This document shows positions 26,685 to 36,298 of a stretch of 64,000 nucleotides of DNA, in pieces. The translations under genes and the position numbers were made by a program. How positions within the stretch are numbered: position 1 is the first letter of the stretch; the number at the start of each line of letters is the position of its first letter. Source of the stretch: Hominicoprocola sp037419475 (GTDB taxonomy: Bacteria; Bacillota; Clostridia; Oscillospirales; Oscillospiraceae); contig JAXYYF010000110.1 in NCBI GenBank assembly GCA_037419475.1, positions 1-64,000 of the forward strand, written 5' to 3'. Under the pieces are notes generated by a model, which had not been told where the DNA came from, ran no database searches, and was given only the letters and a program-made list of their open reading frames with translations.

Positions 26685-28562
26685 TTACTTCATCAGTCCG
26701 GCAACGAGGTCGGTGTATTCGCTCGGGTCCTCCAGCGGCAGACCCGCAATGAGCAGCGCCTGATCGTAGAGGAGCTTTGCGTACACTTCTGCCTTTTCGC
26801 GGTCGCTGGTCATCGCCTGCTCCATGGCCTGCACGGCGGAATGCGCAGTGTTGAGTTCAAGAATGCGGTCAGCCTTGACAGGCATGGGCGTCTGGAAGTT
26901 CTTGAAGTATTTTTCCATTTCGAAGCTGAAGCCCTCACCGGCGGTCATGCAGACCGGATGTGTCTTGAGACGGTGAGAGGCCTTGGCTTCCTTGATCTTA
27001 TCGCCGAGGACCTCCTTGACGAACTGCATCAACTCGGGCTTTTCGTCAACATCCTGCTTTTCCTCGCCATCGAGATCAAGCTCGCCGTCGATGATGGAGC
27101 GGAACTCGTGGTCGGCATATTTGCCGAGCACCTGAAGGGCAAACTCGTCCGTTTCGCCGGTCAGGTAGAGGATCTCGTAATTCTTTTCCTTCAAAAGCTC
27201 CGTCTGCGGCAGATGGTCGATGGCAGAGACGCTCTCGCCCGCGGCGAAGTAGATGTATTTCTGGTTCTCCGGCATGCGGTCGGCATACTCGTGCAGCGTG
27301 ACAAGTTTCTTTTCTGTCGAGGAGTAGAACAGCAGCAGATCCTGCAAGGCTTCTCTGCGCGTCTCACCGCCCTGACCGGCGATGCCAAAGCTGATGGCGC
27401 GGCCGAAGTTTTCATAGAACTGCTCGTAGCCCGCGCGGTCGTCACGCAGAAGCTTTTCCAGATCGCCGCGTACCTTCTTTTCCAGATTGTTCCCGATGAC
27501 CTTGAGCTGGCGATCGTGCTGGAGCAGCTCACGCGAAATGTTCAGGCTCAGATCCGGGGAGTCGACCACACCGCGCACAAAGCGCAGATAGTCCGGCAGC
27601 AGCGCGTCGCAGTGATCCATGATCATCACGCCGGCGGAATAGAGCTGAAGCCCCTTTTCATAGCCCTCGCTGTAAAAGTCCATGGGGCGCTGGGAGGGGA
27701 TGAAGAGCAGAGCCTTGTAGGTCACGCTGCCCTCGACGCTTGCGGTGATGACGCGTTGGGGCTTATCAAAGGCGTGAGCGATGGACTGGTAGAACTTTTC
27801 GTATTCCTCGTCCTTGACCTCGCTCTTCGGCTTCTGCCAGAGCGGGATCATGGAGTTGACCGTTGTCATTTCGTCGATGTACTCGTATTCCGGCTTCTCG
27901 GGATCGCTGCCCTCCTTGACTTTGCGCGTCGGGCGCAGCATCCGAATGGGGTAGCGGATGTAATCGGAGTATTTTTTGACCAACTCATAGAGCCGGTAGC
28001 CGTCGAGATACTCGGAGTACTTTTCCTCATCCGTGTCGGGCTTGATGTGCATGATGACGTCGGTGCCGACCGTGTCCTTTTCACACTCGCTGATGGTGTA
28101 GCCGTCCGCGCCGGAGGACTGCCACTCATAGGCGGTCTCCTCGCCATACTTCTTTGTCACGACTGTAATATTGTCGGCGACCATGAACGCGGAGTAGAAG
28201 CCCACGCCGAACTGGCCGATGATGTCAATGTCGTCCTTCTGCTCGGCCTCCTGACGGAACTTGTAGGAGCCGGAGGAGGCGATCACGCCGAGATTATTTT
28301 CCAGCTCGTCGCGGTTCATGCCGATGCCGTTGTCGCTGACGGTCAGCGTGCGCGCATCCTTGTCGGTGGTGAGCACGATGCGGAAGTCGCCGCGATCCAG
28401 ACCGACCTTGTCATCGGTCAGCGAGAGGTAGCAGAGCTTGTCGATCGCGTCGCTCGCGTTTGAGATGATCTCACGCAGGAAGATCTCTTTATGCGTGTAG
28501 ATCGAGTTGACCATCAGGTCGAGCAGGCGCTTGGACTCTGCTTTAAATTGTTTTTTTGCCAT
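26685..28562 (-). CDS. htpG: Chaperone protein HtpG (Hsp90)
   Basis: 625 residues. The GHKL ATPase domain has REIISNASDAIDKL, DNGIGM and GQFGVGFYSAF; the middle and dimerisation domains follow. It is the cytosolic Hsp90 chaperone. AAGGAG precedes the ATG. Upstream is an extended -10 promoter and no CIRCE-like repeat is visible, so I cannot say it is heat-shock controlled. The next gene on the strand is the lipoprotein. Confidence 0.96.
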   Translation of the reverse strand: MAKKQFKAESKRLLDLMVNSIYTHKEIFLREIISNASDAIDKLCYLSLTDDKVGLDRGDFRIVLTTDKDARTLTVSDNGIGMNRDELENNLGVIASSGSYKFRQEAEQKDDIDIIGQFGVGFYSAFMVADNITVVTKKYGEETAYEWQSSGADGYTISECEKDTVGTDVIMHIKPDTDEEKYSEYLDGYRLYELVKKYSDYIRYPIRMLRPTRKVKEGSDPEKPEYEYIDEMTTVNSMIPLWQKPKSEVKDEEYEKFYQSIAHAFDKPQRVITASVEGSVTYKALLFIPSQRPMDFYSEGYEKGLQLYSAGVMIMDHCDALLPDYLRFVRGVVDSPDLSLNISRELLQHDRQLKVIGNNLEKKVRGDLEKLLRDDRAGYEQFYENFGRAISFGIAGQGGETRREALQDLLLFYSSTEKKLVTLHEYADRMPENQKYIYFAAGESVSAIDHLPQTELLKEKNYEILYLTGETDEFALQVLGKYADHEFRSIIDGELDLDGEEKQDVDEKPELMQFVKEVLGDKIKEAKASHRLKTHPVCMTAGEGFSFEMEKYFKNFQTPMPVKADRILELNTAHSAVQAMEQAMTSDREKAEVYAKLLYDQALLIAGLPLEDPSEYTDLVAGLMK

Positions 28563-28597
28563 AAGGCAGCATCTCCTTTGGATTCTTATTTGACCTT

Positions 28598-28606
28598 ATT
28601 ATAGCA
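28598..28606 (-). promoter_or_regulatory. Extended -10 promoter for htpG
   Basis: On the minus strand TGCTATAAT, about 35 bases before the htpG start; no clear -35 hexamer. Confidence 0.6.
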
Positions 28607-28655
28607 CGGAAAAGGGAGGATTGTTGTATATTTTTTGAATTTTGCGGATTTTGGG

Positions 28656-28691
28656 ATAAAAAGAGGCCACACCCTTTGGGTGCGGCCTCTG
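28656..28691 (-). terminator. Intrinsic terminator after mnmA
   Basis: On the minus strand AGAGGCCGCACCC pairs with GGGTGTGGCCTCT (one mismatch) and is followed by TTTTT. It closes the metQNI-mnmA operon. Confidence 0.9.
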
Positions 28692-28699
28692 CCATGTTA

Positions 28700-29797
28700 T
28701 TATGCTTCGCTGCCGGTGATCGTTCCACCGCCGACGACGACCTCGCCGTCGTAAAATACAGCGGACTGGCCGCGTGTGACGGCGCGCTGCGGCTCGTCAA
28801 AAACGAGACGGATGCGGTCGGGGGCCTCCTGCACAGCGGTGGCCCACTGCTCGCGTCCGCGGTAGCGGACCTTGGCCTTGACGCGCATGGGCGCGGCCAG
28901 CTCCGCTACAGAGATGAGATTGAGCTGTTCAACGTAAACGGTGCGGGAGTACAGGTCGCGCTCCAGCCCGAGCGTTACCGTGTTATGCACCGGATCGATG
29001 GCGCAGACATAGTGCGGTTCGTCGAATGAAATACCGAGCGCGCGGCGCTGGCCGATTGTGTAGCGGATGATGCCCTTGTGCCGGCCGATCACATGGCCGT
29101 CCGTGTCGAGAAAATCGCCTGGCGGGCTCACCCGGCCGGTGTAGCTTTCGATGAAGTCGGCATAGCTGCCAGACTGGACGAAGCAGATGTCCTGACTGTC
29201 GTGCTTCCGCGCGTTCAAAAGTCCGGCCTCCTCCGCCAGTGCGCGTACCTCATCCTTGGTGAGGTCGGCGAGGGGGAAGAGCGTGTGAGCCAGCTGCTCC
29301 TGCGTCATGGGGTAGAGCACATAACTCTGATCCTTAGCAATGTTGAGCGAGCGAAGCAGCCGCCAGCGGCCGCTTTCCGCATCATAGTCGATGCGGGCGT
29401 AATGACCGGTAACGACATGGTCGATGCCGAGCTCCTGCGCGCGGAGAAAGAGCTTATCGAACTTGAGGAAACGGTTGCATTCGATACAGGGATTCGGTGT
29501 TTCGCCGTGTTCGTAAGCTGAGACGAAGCGGTCAATGACATCCTCGCGGAAGCGGTCGGCGAAATTAAAGACGTAGTAGGGCATCCCGAGCGTGTAGGCG
29601 ACGCTGCGTGCGTCCTCCACATCGTCGAGCGAGCAGCAGGAATGCTCGCGGGACACGCCGACCTCTTCGTTGGAAAACAACTTCATGGTCGCGCCGATGC
29701 ACTCATAGCCCCGACGCTTCATGAGGAGAGCGGCGACGCTCGAATCCACGCCGCCGCTCATTGCGATCAATGCTTTGCTGTTCATGGTGATATCCAT
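28700..29797 (-). CDS. mnmA: tRNA-specific 2-thiouridylase MnmA
   Basis: 365 residues. PP-loop AMSGGVDSS near the N terminus, catalytic Cys in TPNPCIECNRFLKF and in DSQDICFVQSG, and a C-terminal beta-barrel. It adds sulfur to U34 of tRNA Lys, Glu and Gln. It starts 5 bases after metI ends, so it belongs to the methionine-import transcript. ATG 29797 has GAGG close upstream; ATG 29785 is an alternative start. Confidence 0.94.
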   Translation of the reverse strand: MDITMNSKALIAMSGGVDSSVAALLMKRRGYECIGATMKLFSNEEVGVSREHSCCSLDDVEDARSVAYTLGMPYYVFNFADRFREDVIDRFVSAYEHGETPNPCIECNRFLKFDKLFLRAQELGIDHVVTGHYARIDYDAESGRWRLLRSLNIAKDQSYVLYPMTQEQLAHTLFPLADLTKDEVRALAEEAGLLNARKHDSQDICFVQSGSYADFIESYTGRVSPPGDFLDTDGHVIGRHKGIIRYTIGQRRALGISFDEPHYVCAIDPVHNTVTLGLERDLYSRTVYVEQLNLISVAELAAPMRVKAKVRYRGREQWATAVQEAPDRIRLVFDEPQRAVTRGQSAVFYDGEVVVGGGTITGSEA

Positions 29798-29802
29798 TGT
29801 CC

Positions 29803-30499
29803 TCAGCGATTCTTGAGACGCTTATCGCAGCGGGTAGCGAATCTTGTGCCAACGCTCTGAAACACCTGCACGAGCAGAATGAGCAGAACGACCGCCGCGT
29901 ACATCACGAGGTACTTATAGCGGTAGTAGCCATAGTCGATGGCAATTTTGCCGAGACCGCCGCCGCCGATGATGCCGCTCATGGCCGAATATCCGAGAAT
30001 GGTCGTGAGCGCGATGGTGAAGTTCTGGAGCAGCGAGGGAACGCTTTCCGGGATCATTACCTTGCAGATGATCTGCATGGGCGTCGCACCCATGCTCTGC
30101 GCGGCCTCAATGATGTTGGGGTCGACTTCGCGCAGGCTGCTCTCCACCAGACGCGCGACAAAGGGGAAAGCCGCAACGACGAGCGGAACAATGGTGGCTG
30201 TGGTGCCGACGGTGGTGCCGATGATCAGGCGCGAGAGCGGAAAGACCATGATCATCAGGATCAGGAACGGAATGGAGCGCAGCAGATTGATGATAACGTT
30301 CAGCACGCTCATCAGCCAGCGGGGGAGCGGCAGCACGCCGTTTTTCTCGCCTGCGACCAGCAGCACGCCCAGCGGCAGGCCGATCACGGTTGCCAGCACG
30401 GTGGAGAGCACGGTGACGTAAAAGGTTTCCCAAATTGCGGGGAGGAACTGCGTTTGCAGAGCTGCGGTCAGCTCGGCGATGGACTTGGGGGAGAAAAGA

Positions 30500-30510
<11 letters not shown>
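29803..30510 (-). CDS. metI: Methionine ABC transporter permease MetI
   Basis: 235 residues with about 5-6 membrane segments and the MetI loop (IEAAQSMGATPMQIICKVMIPES). It forms the channel for L- and D-methionine import with MetN and MetQ. Its GGAGGTGAG site overlaps the end of metN; the two genes overlap by 11 bases. Confidence 0.94.
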
Positions 30511-31507
<997 letters not shown>

Positions 31508-31534
31508 GGAATTTCTCCTCCTTTCGTATCTTTT

Positions 31535-32422
31535 TTACTTCAGGGCATCCAGAGAGGACTGCTTGCCGCCGTAGAGACCCATGGGCTCGACGTGGATGGC
31601 ACCGACGGAGACGATGTGAGTGCCGTTCTCCTTGTTGAAGTCGTCGAGATACGGAGTATGCTGGAAGTAGTTGGCGTCGATCGTGCCGTCCTCAACAACA
31701 GTGTTGGGAACAACGTAGTCGTTGAAGATCTGGATGTCGAGGGTGATGTCCTTGGCAGCGAGGATCTCCTTGGCAATCTCGAGGATCTCGCCGTGGGGCG
31801 TGGGGGAGGCGGCGACAGAGATGGTTTCGCCGGCAAGTGCGTCGTAGTCAACGGAGGCGTCGTAGCCATCGCCGGGGTTATCAACAGTGCTCACGACCGC
31901 GCCGCCGTAAGTCTCAGCAATGTAATCAGCGACCTGCTGGCTCTCCAGAGCGGCGAGCAGTGCGAGGGTCTTGGGAGAGGTCTCGTTGCCTTCCTTGACA
32001 GCGAGGATGTTGGCGTAAGCGGAAGAGGAGCCCTCAATGGCCAGGGAGTCGGACACGGGGTTCAGGCTGGCGTTGATGGCGTAGTTGGAGTTGATAACGG
32101 CATAGTCAACGTCCTGAAGGATGTTGGGGAGCTGTGCGGCCTCAGCCTCGACGATCTCAATATTGTGGGGATTCTCGGCAATGTCGTTCTTGGTGGCGGT
32201 GATGCCAGCACCGTCTTTGAGCTTGATGATGCCGTTGGCCTCAAGCAGCAGCAGCGCGCGGGCCTCGTTGGTGGTGTCGTTGGGAACAGCGATCTGGAGA
32301 GAAGGCTGCTGCGCCGTGCCGCTGGTGTTATCGGGGGCGGCGTCCTTGCTGCCGCAGCCGGAGAGAATACCGAGCGCGAGAGATGCCGCAAGGGCAAGAG
32401 AGAGAAGCTTTTTCATAATCAT
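31535..32422 (-). CDS. metQ: Methionine-binding lipoprotein MetQ
   Basis: 295 residues. NlpA-family lipoprotein: signal MKKLLSLALA and lipobox LGILSGC. The fold stretches such as PTPHGEILEIAKEIL, DANYFQHTPYLDDFN and VSVGAIHVEPMGLY are typical of MetQ. It binds methionine outside the cell. ATG 32422 and ATG 32416 are both possible starts behind AAAAGGAT. A longer frame from a TTG at 32548 crosses the leader ORF and has no ribosome site. It is the first structural gene of the operon. Confidence 0.93.
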   Translation of the reverse strand: MIMKKLLSLALAASLALGILSGCGSKDAAPDNTSGTAQQPSLQIAVPNDTTNEARALLLLEANGIIKLKDGAGITATKNDIAENPHNIEIVEAEAAQLPNILQDVDYAVINSNYAINASLNPVSDSLAIEGSSSAYANILAVKEGNETSPKTLALLAALESQQVADYIAETYGGAVVSTVDNPGDGYDASVDYDALAGETISVAASPTPHGEILEIAKEILAAKDITLDIQIFNDYVVPNTVVEDGTIDANYFQHTPYLDDFNKENGTHIVSVGAIHVEPMGLYGGKQSSLDALK

Positions 32423-32490
32423 ATCATCCTTTTCTTTATCTTTCAATTTTAATTTTGATTTTAAATCGATTGCTTTGCTGTGATCCGCGG

Positions 32491-32559
32491 TCACATTCGA
32501 CCGCTCATGCGGGAGAGAGAACATCGCGGACACATTCGTTCTTTCCAAATCATTCGCAT
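32491..32559 (-). CDS. Met-rich leader ORF upstream of metQ (22 codons)
   Basis: Read on the minus strand, AAAGGAGG lies 9 bases before an ATG that opens 22 codons: MRMIWKERMC then PRCSLSRMSGRM, stop. Five of 22 residues are Met and two are Cys. A promoter lies just upstream and metQ starts 69 bases downstream. A hairpin GCGGTC/GACCGC covers the last Met codon and stop; an outer stem GTGTCCGCG/CGCGGA(T)CAC overlaps it and could compete. No S-box or T-box motif is visible in this leader. The simplest reading is a regulatory leader peptide sensing methionyl-tRNA or translation speed; this is inference. No T-run terminator is seen, so control of metQ translation is more likely than attenuation. 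Confidence 0.6.
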   Translation of the reverse strand: MRMIWKERMCPRCSLSRMSGRM

Positions 32560-32592
32560 TGGTTTTGGCCTCCTTTGCTTGGGACGCTGTTA

Positions 32593-32621
32593 GTTATACA
32601 CGATGGTGCGGCATTTGTCCA
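32593..32621 (-). promoter_or_regulatory. Putative promoter of metQNI-mnmA
   Basis: On the minus strand TGGACA, 17 bases, TATAAC. Predicted initiation lies about 25-30 bases before the leader ORF start. Confidence 0.65.
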
Positions 32622-32722
32622 ATACGCCGTAAGAATATTGGATTATAGGAACAAACTATAGCTCGGTGCACAGCATATAGAGCGAACCTGCGGCTAAAGC
32701 GTCAACGTTAGGCTGTTTTACC

Positions 32723-32746
32723 AAAAACACGGCGCAGCGCCTGTGT
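32723..32746 (-). terminator. Putative terminator after the XRE regulator gene
   Basis: On the minus strand ACACAGGCG, loop CTG, CGCCGTGT, then TTTTTGG; the stem has one bulged A. Confidence 0.55.
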
Positions 32747-32765
32747 ATCCTGTCCGGGACGGTGG

Positions 32766-33497
32766 TCAGCCCTCGCTGCGGTTGCCGACGAGAAGCATGT
32801 TGAGCTTGGCCCAGCGGCGCAGCTCGCCGGGAGAAAAGAGCAGGCGCTCGCGCAGGCTTTCATCGAGCGGCTGCGGCGTGAGCGTGACAAGACAGCGGAA
32901 CGCGCAGGGCATCAGGTCAGCGCTGGAGATGCCGCAGAGAAGTCCGTCGGTGAAGTTGCGCATCTCCAGCGGATTAAAGATGTAAAGAAGATCCTCCTCC
33001 AGCGGGTTAAACTGGTTGACGAAGGTGAAGCGGATGAGCATATCGCTGTAGAGCACATTGCCGGTGAAGTATGACTCGCTGCTGCGGCCGTTGTCGGAGA
33101 TCGAAGAGAGCGTAAAGCTGGCCTCGTAGGTGCCGGGCTGCTCCTCACGCGCATGGATGTCGATGATGCCGTCCTTGAGACGCTCGTAGCGCCCATCATA
33201 AAAATAAAAGTAGAGCCGCTTTGCCTGAAAAAACGGACTTTTCTGCACAATGCCGACGGTGGGCGGCGCGGGCTGCGGTGCGGGCGCGTGATAACTTGTC
33301 AGGCGGGCGAGCGAGACCTGAAGAGCCTGACTGATCTCGTAAAGCGTCGCGATATCGACAGAGATCTCGCCGTTTTCATATTTGCATACCGTTGCGCGGC
33401 TTTTATGAATGGCATCGGCCAGCTGCTGGAGCGTCATGCGGCAGACCTTGCGGTATTTGCGGATCTGAGCGCCGGTGAAGCGGTTGATATCGTCCAT
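32766..33497 (-). CDS. XRE-family transcriptional regulator
   Basis: 243 residues. N-terminal helix-turn-helix (residues about 10-65: IRKYRKVCRMTLQQLADAI, then SRATVCKYENG) as in Cro/CI proteins. The rest (about 85-243) is an unassigned sensor-like part beginning FFQAKRLYFYFYDGRYERLK. It is divergent from the SNF transporter gene, and two inverted repeats lie between them, so it probably regulates that transporter and perhaps itself. Confidence 0.88.
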   Translation of the reverse strand: MDDINRFTGAQIRKYRKVCRMTLQQLADAIHKSRATVCKYENGEISVDIATLYEISQALQVSLARLTSYHAPAPQPAPPTVGIVQKSPFFQAKRLYFYFYDGRYERLKDGIIDIHAREEQPGTYEASFTLSSISDNGRSSESYFTGNVLYSDMLIRFTFVNQFNPLEEDLLYIFNPLEMRNFTDGLLCGISSADLMPCAFRCLVTLTPQPLDESLRERLLFSPGELRRWAKLNMLLVGNRSEG

Positions 33498-33548
33498 GAT
33501 TTGTTTCCGTTAAATATCCTTTTTTCAAAAATCCAGAAAGTAAAAGAA

Positions 33549-33557
33549 ATTATAGCA
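33549..33557 (-). promoter_or_regulatory. Extended -10 promoter for the XRE regulator
   Basis: On the minus strand TGCTATAAT, about 50 bases before the gene start; the -35 region is weak. Confidence 0.55.
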
Positions 33558-33603
33558 CAAGAAAACACAAAAATATATTCTTTTAAGAAACTATTTATAA
33601 AAT

Positions 33604-33624
33604 AAATTTCATAAAACGAAATTT
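33604..33624. promoter_or_regulatory. Inverted repeat in the XRE/SNF intergenic region
   Basis: AAATTTC, 7 bases, GAAATTT. It lies just upstream of the second, stronger repeat and may be an auxiliary operator. Confidence 0.45.
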
Positions 33625-33626
33625 TT

Positions 33627-33646
33627 GAAACTTGCAGACAAGTTTC
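33627..33646. promoter_or_regulatory. Palindromic operator candidate over the SNF promoter
   Basis: GAAACTTG, CAGA, CAAGTTTC: a perfect 8-bp inverted repeat that covers the -35 element of the transporter promoter. Its size and position suit a dimeric helix-turn-helix repressor, most simply the adjacent XRE protein. Confidence 0.65.
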
Positions 33647-33659
33647 TTTCTGCTACAAT
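33632..33659 (+). promoter_or_regulatory. Putative promoter of the SNF transporter gene
   Basis: TTGCAG, 16 bases, TACAAT with an extended -10 TGC in front. Initiation near 33666 rules out the GTG at 33668 as a normal start. Confidence 0.6.
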
Positions 33660-33706
33660 AACGCTTTGTGAATAACACGTACTATAAAAAAGAAGAGTTT
33701 GGAAAG

Positions 33707-35107
33707 ATGAAAAAAAGCAGCAGCTTCAGCGGCTCCCTCGGCTTCGTGCTGGCGGCGGCCGGCAGCGCCGTGGGCGTCGGCAATATCTGGCGCTTCCTTT
33801 ATCTGTGCGCAAAGGACGGCGGCGGACTGTTCCTTCTGGTCTATCTGATTCTTGTGCTGACGTTCGGCTTCGTGCTGCTGACCACGGATGTGGCCATCGG
33901 CCGCCGCACCAAGCAGAACGCGCTCAACGCGTTTGCGACGCTTAATAAGAAATGGAAGTTTCTCGGTTACCTGACGTTTCTGGTGCCGATACTCATTATG
34001 ACCTACTATTCAGTCATCGGCGGCTGGATCGTGAAGTATTTTGCCGTCTACCTCACCTCGGATGGGACACAGGCGGCGCAGGATGGCTTCTTTACCTCGT
34101 TTATCACCTCATCCGTCTCGCCGATCGTGTTCATGCTGCTCTTTTTGTCGCTGACGGCCTGGGTGGTCTACTGCGGTGTGGAAAAAGGAATTGAAAAGTA
34201 TTCCCGCTATATCATGCCGGGCCTTCTGCTGCTCATCATCGGTATCGCGGCCTTTTCTCTCACCCTCTCCCGCACGGACGAAAACGGCGTGACCCGCACC
34301 GGCATGCAGGGACTGGTGCTGTATCTCAAGCCCGATTTTACCGGCATGACCGTCCAGCGCTTTTTGAATGTTGTGCTTGATGCGATGAGCCAGCTTTTCT
34401 TCTCCCTGAGCGTCAGCATGGGAATTATGATCACCTACGGCAGCTATGTTAAGGATGAGGTGGATCTCAACCGTGCCAACAATCAGATCGAGATTTTTGA
34501 TACCGGCGCGGCGTTCCTTGCGGGTCTTATGGTTATCCCTGCCGTATATGTGTTTCTCGGCACGGAGGGTATGGCCCACGGTCCGAGCCTGACGTTCATC
34601 AGTCTGCCCAAGGTCTTTGCGTCGATGGGCGGCGTGGGACGCGCTGTCGGTCTGGTGTTCTTCCTCGCGCTCGGTTTCGCGGCGCTGACAAGCTGTGTGT
34701 CCGTGATGGAGACGCTGGTAGCCAACTGCATGGAGATCTTCCGCAAGAGCCGCAAGGAGATGTGCGCGATGGTCGGCATCTATTCTCTTGTCACGGCGGT
34801 GCTCATCTGCCTCGGCTATAACGTGCTCTATTTTGAGCTGCCTCTGCCCAACGGCTCTGTCGCGCAGCTTCTTGATGTGATGGACTATATCAGCAACAGC
34901 TTTCTCATGCCCTTTATCAGCCTGCTCACAAGCATTCTTATCGGCTGGGTCGTGGGTCCGAAGTGGATCATCGACGAGGTCGAGAAGAACGGCGAACACT
35001 TTGGACGCGCACGTCTTTACGGCATGATGATGCGTTATGTCGTGCCGGTGGTTATGCTCATTTTGTTCCTGACCTCCACCGGCCTTGGAAGTTTAATCTT
35101 CCACTGA
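33707..35107 (+). CDS. Neurotransmitter:sodium symporter (SNF) family transporter
   Basis: 466 residues, about 11-12 membrane segments. The first helix carries the Na-site sequence GFVLAAAGSAVGVGNIWRF, typical of bacterial LeuT-like SNF proteins; a later helix has FFLALGFAALTSCVSVME. It imports an amino acid or amine with sodium; the substrate is unknown. I use ATG 33707; a GTG 13 codons earlier would lie at the transcription start. Its neighbour is the XRE regulator. Confidence 0.92.
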   Translation: MKKSSSFSGSLGFVLAAAGSAVGVGNIWRFLYLCAKDGGGLFLLVYLILVLTFGFVLLTTDVAIGRRTKQNALNAFATLNKKWKFLGYLTFLVPILIMTYYSVIGGWIVKYFAVYLTSDGTQAAQDGFFTSFITSSVSPIVFMLLFLSLTAWVVYCGVEKGIEKYSRYIMPGLLLLIIGIAAFSLTLSRTDENGVTRTGMQGLVLYLKPDFTGMTVQRFLNVVLDAMSQLFFSLSVSMGIMITYGSYVKDEVDLNRANNQIEIFDTGAAFLAGLMVIPAVYVFLGTEGMAHGPSLTFISLPKVFASMGGVGRAVGLVFFLALGFAALTSCVSVMETLVANCMEIFRKSRKEMCAMVGIYSLVTAVLICLGYNVLYFELPLPNGSVAQLLDVMDYISNSFLMPFISLLTSILIGWVVGPKWIIDEVEKNGEHFGRARLYGMMMRYVVPVVMLILFLTSTGLGSLIFH

Positions 35108-35120
35108 GCGGTCAATATGG

Positions 35121-35160
35121 AAAAACAAGCCCCGAAGCTTTCGCTTCAGGGCTTGTTTAA
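35121..35160. terminator. Bidirectional terminator between the SNF gene and the dehydrogenase gene
   Basis: AAACAAGCCC pairs with GGGCTTGTTT, with an inner GAAGC/GCTTC stem; T-rich on both sides in the respective directions. It serves both convergent genes. Confidence 0.85.
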
Positions 35161-35200
35161 TTAGAAAGGAGATGGAAACATGCAGACCGGCGGGGAAGGC

Positions 35201-36151
35201 TTAAAACGCCTTGGCCCAGCCAAAGAACTCGCAGATCTCGTTGCTGACCATCTCACCGATGGCCTCCTGTGCCTCGACGGTGCACGCGCCGATATGCGGG
35301 GTGACGACATACTCCGCATCCGTCTCGAACAGGGGAGAGGAGATGGCGGCGTTCGCCTTGATGTCGGCCAGCTCGCCGGAGAGAACGTCCACGCCGACGC
35401 CTGCGAGCTTACCGGAGCACAGGCCCTGCGCGGCGGCCTCCTCGTTGAGCACGCCGCCGCGGCTCATATTAATGACAATGGCGCCCTGCTTCATCAGGTC
35501 GATGTCCTCGAAGGTGATGAGGTTGTTGGTCTCCGGGGTGAGGGGCAGCTGGATCGTGAAGATATCCGCGGTCTGGAGGAACTCCTTCTTGTCCATCTTT
35601 TCAGCGCCGGCAGCCGCACACTGCTCGGCGGTCAGGTAGGGATCGTAGGCGAGGATGCGCATACCGAACGCCGTGGCCAACTGGGCGACACGCTTGCCGA
35701 TCCGGCCGAAGCCGATCACGCCGAGCGTGCGGCCGCGCAGCTCGTGGCCGATAAAGTGGTTCTTCTCCCAGATGCGCTTGCCGGTGACCTCCTGATGGGC
35801 GGCGACCGTGTGCTTGCTCAGCTCGAGCATTTTGCACAAGGCAAGCTCCGCGACCGAGTTCGCGCTTGCACCGGGCGCGTTGATGACGGAAATGCCCTTC
35901 TCCTTGGCGTAGGCCAGGTCAATGTGAGCGGTGCCGACGCTGCAGACGGCAATCAGCTTGAGCTGCTTGGCCGCGTCGAGGATCGTCTTGTTGATCGGGG
36001 GCAGCACACGCATAACCAGAATGTCCACATCACCGATCATTTCGGTGAGCTTTTCGGCGCCAGGCATAACGCGGGTCTCGACCTCCACGCCGTTCTTCTC
36101 CAGTGTCGCGGCGATTTTGCTCGATACATTATCAATAATCAGTGCTTTCAT
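35201..36151 (-). CDS. D-2-hydroxyacid dehydrogenase (phosphoglycerate dehydrogenase-like)
   Basis: 316 residues. Rossmann motif GVIGFGRIGKRVAQ and the catalytic triad of the D-hydroxyacid dehydrogenases: Arg in INMSRGGVLNEE, Glu in the VDVLSGELA stretch, His in VTPHIGACT. There is no C-terminal ACT domain, so it is a short SerA-like or D-hydroxyacid enzyme; serine synthesis, or reduction of a 2-oxo acid, are both possible. The start at 36151 has AAAGGAG at good spacing; ATG 36154 is one codon earlier. A LysR gene lies upstream on the same strand. Confidence 0.88.
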   Translation of the reverse strand: MKALIIDNVSSKIAATLEKNGVEVETRVMPGAEKLTEMIGDVDILVMRVLPPINKTILDAAKQLKLIAVCSVGTAHIDLAYAKEKGISVINAPGASANSVAELALCKMLELSKHTVAAHQEVTGKRIWEKNHFIGHELRGRTLGVIGFGRIGKRVAQLATAFGMRILAYDPYLTAEQCAAAGAEKMDKKEFLQTADIFTIQLPLTPETNNLITFEDIDLMKQGAIVINMSRGGVLNEEAAAQGLCSGKLAGVGVDVLSGELADIKANAAISSPLFETDAEYVVTPHIGACTVEAQEAIGEMVSNEICEFFGWAKAF

Positions 36152-36298
36152 CATGTTCTCCTTTTCGTGGATGATATATTTGAACTAAATCAATCGGAAA
36201 CATCTAATTCCAATTTGTGTCTTTTGTCAATGTCGAGCGGAAGAAAATGAGAAGAATTGCACAAAAAGCAAAGAAATAAGGAAAAAATGTCATGAAAA

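Noticed and set aside
26397..28463. Plus-strand frame of 688 codons opposite htpG
   Set aside because: It mirrors the htpG codons, has no family motif, no ribosome site and starts inside the neighbouring lipoprotein gene.
32416..32548. MetQ N-terminal extension starting at 32548
   Set aside because: It would start at a TTG without a ribosome site and push the lipoprotein signal 40 residues inward. The leader ORF in another frame has the ribosome site.
32422..32592. S-box (SAM-I) riboswitch in the metQ leader
   Set aside because: I looked for the conserved S-box core and K-turn sequences and did not find them; the leader is too short and AT-rich near metQ.
33668..33706. Earlier GTG start for the SNF transporter
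   Set aside because: It lies at the predicted transcription start and the added residues precede the normal family N terminus.
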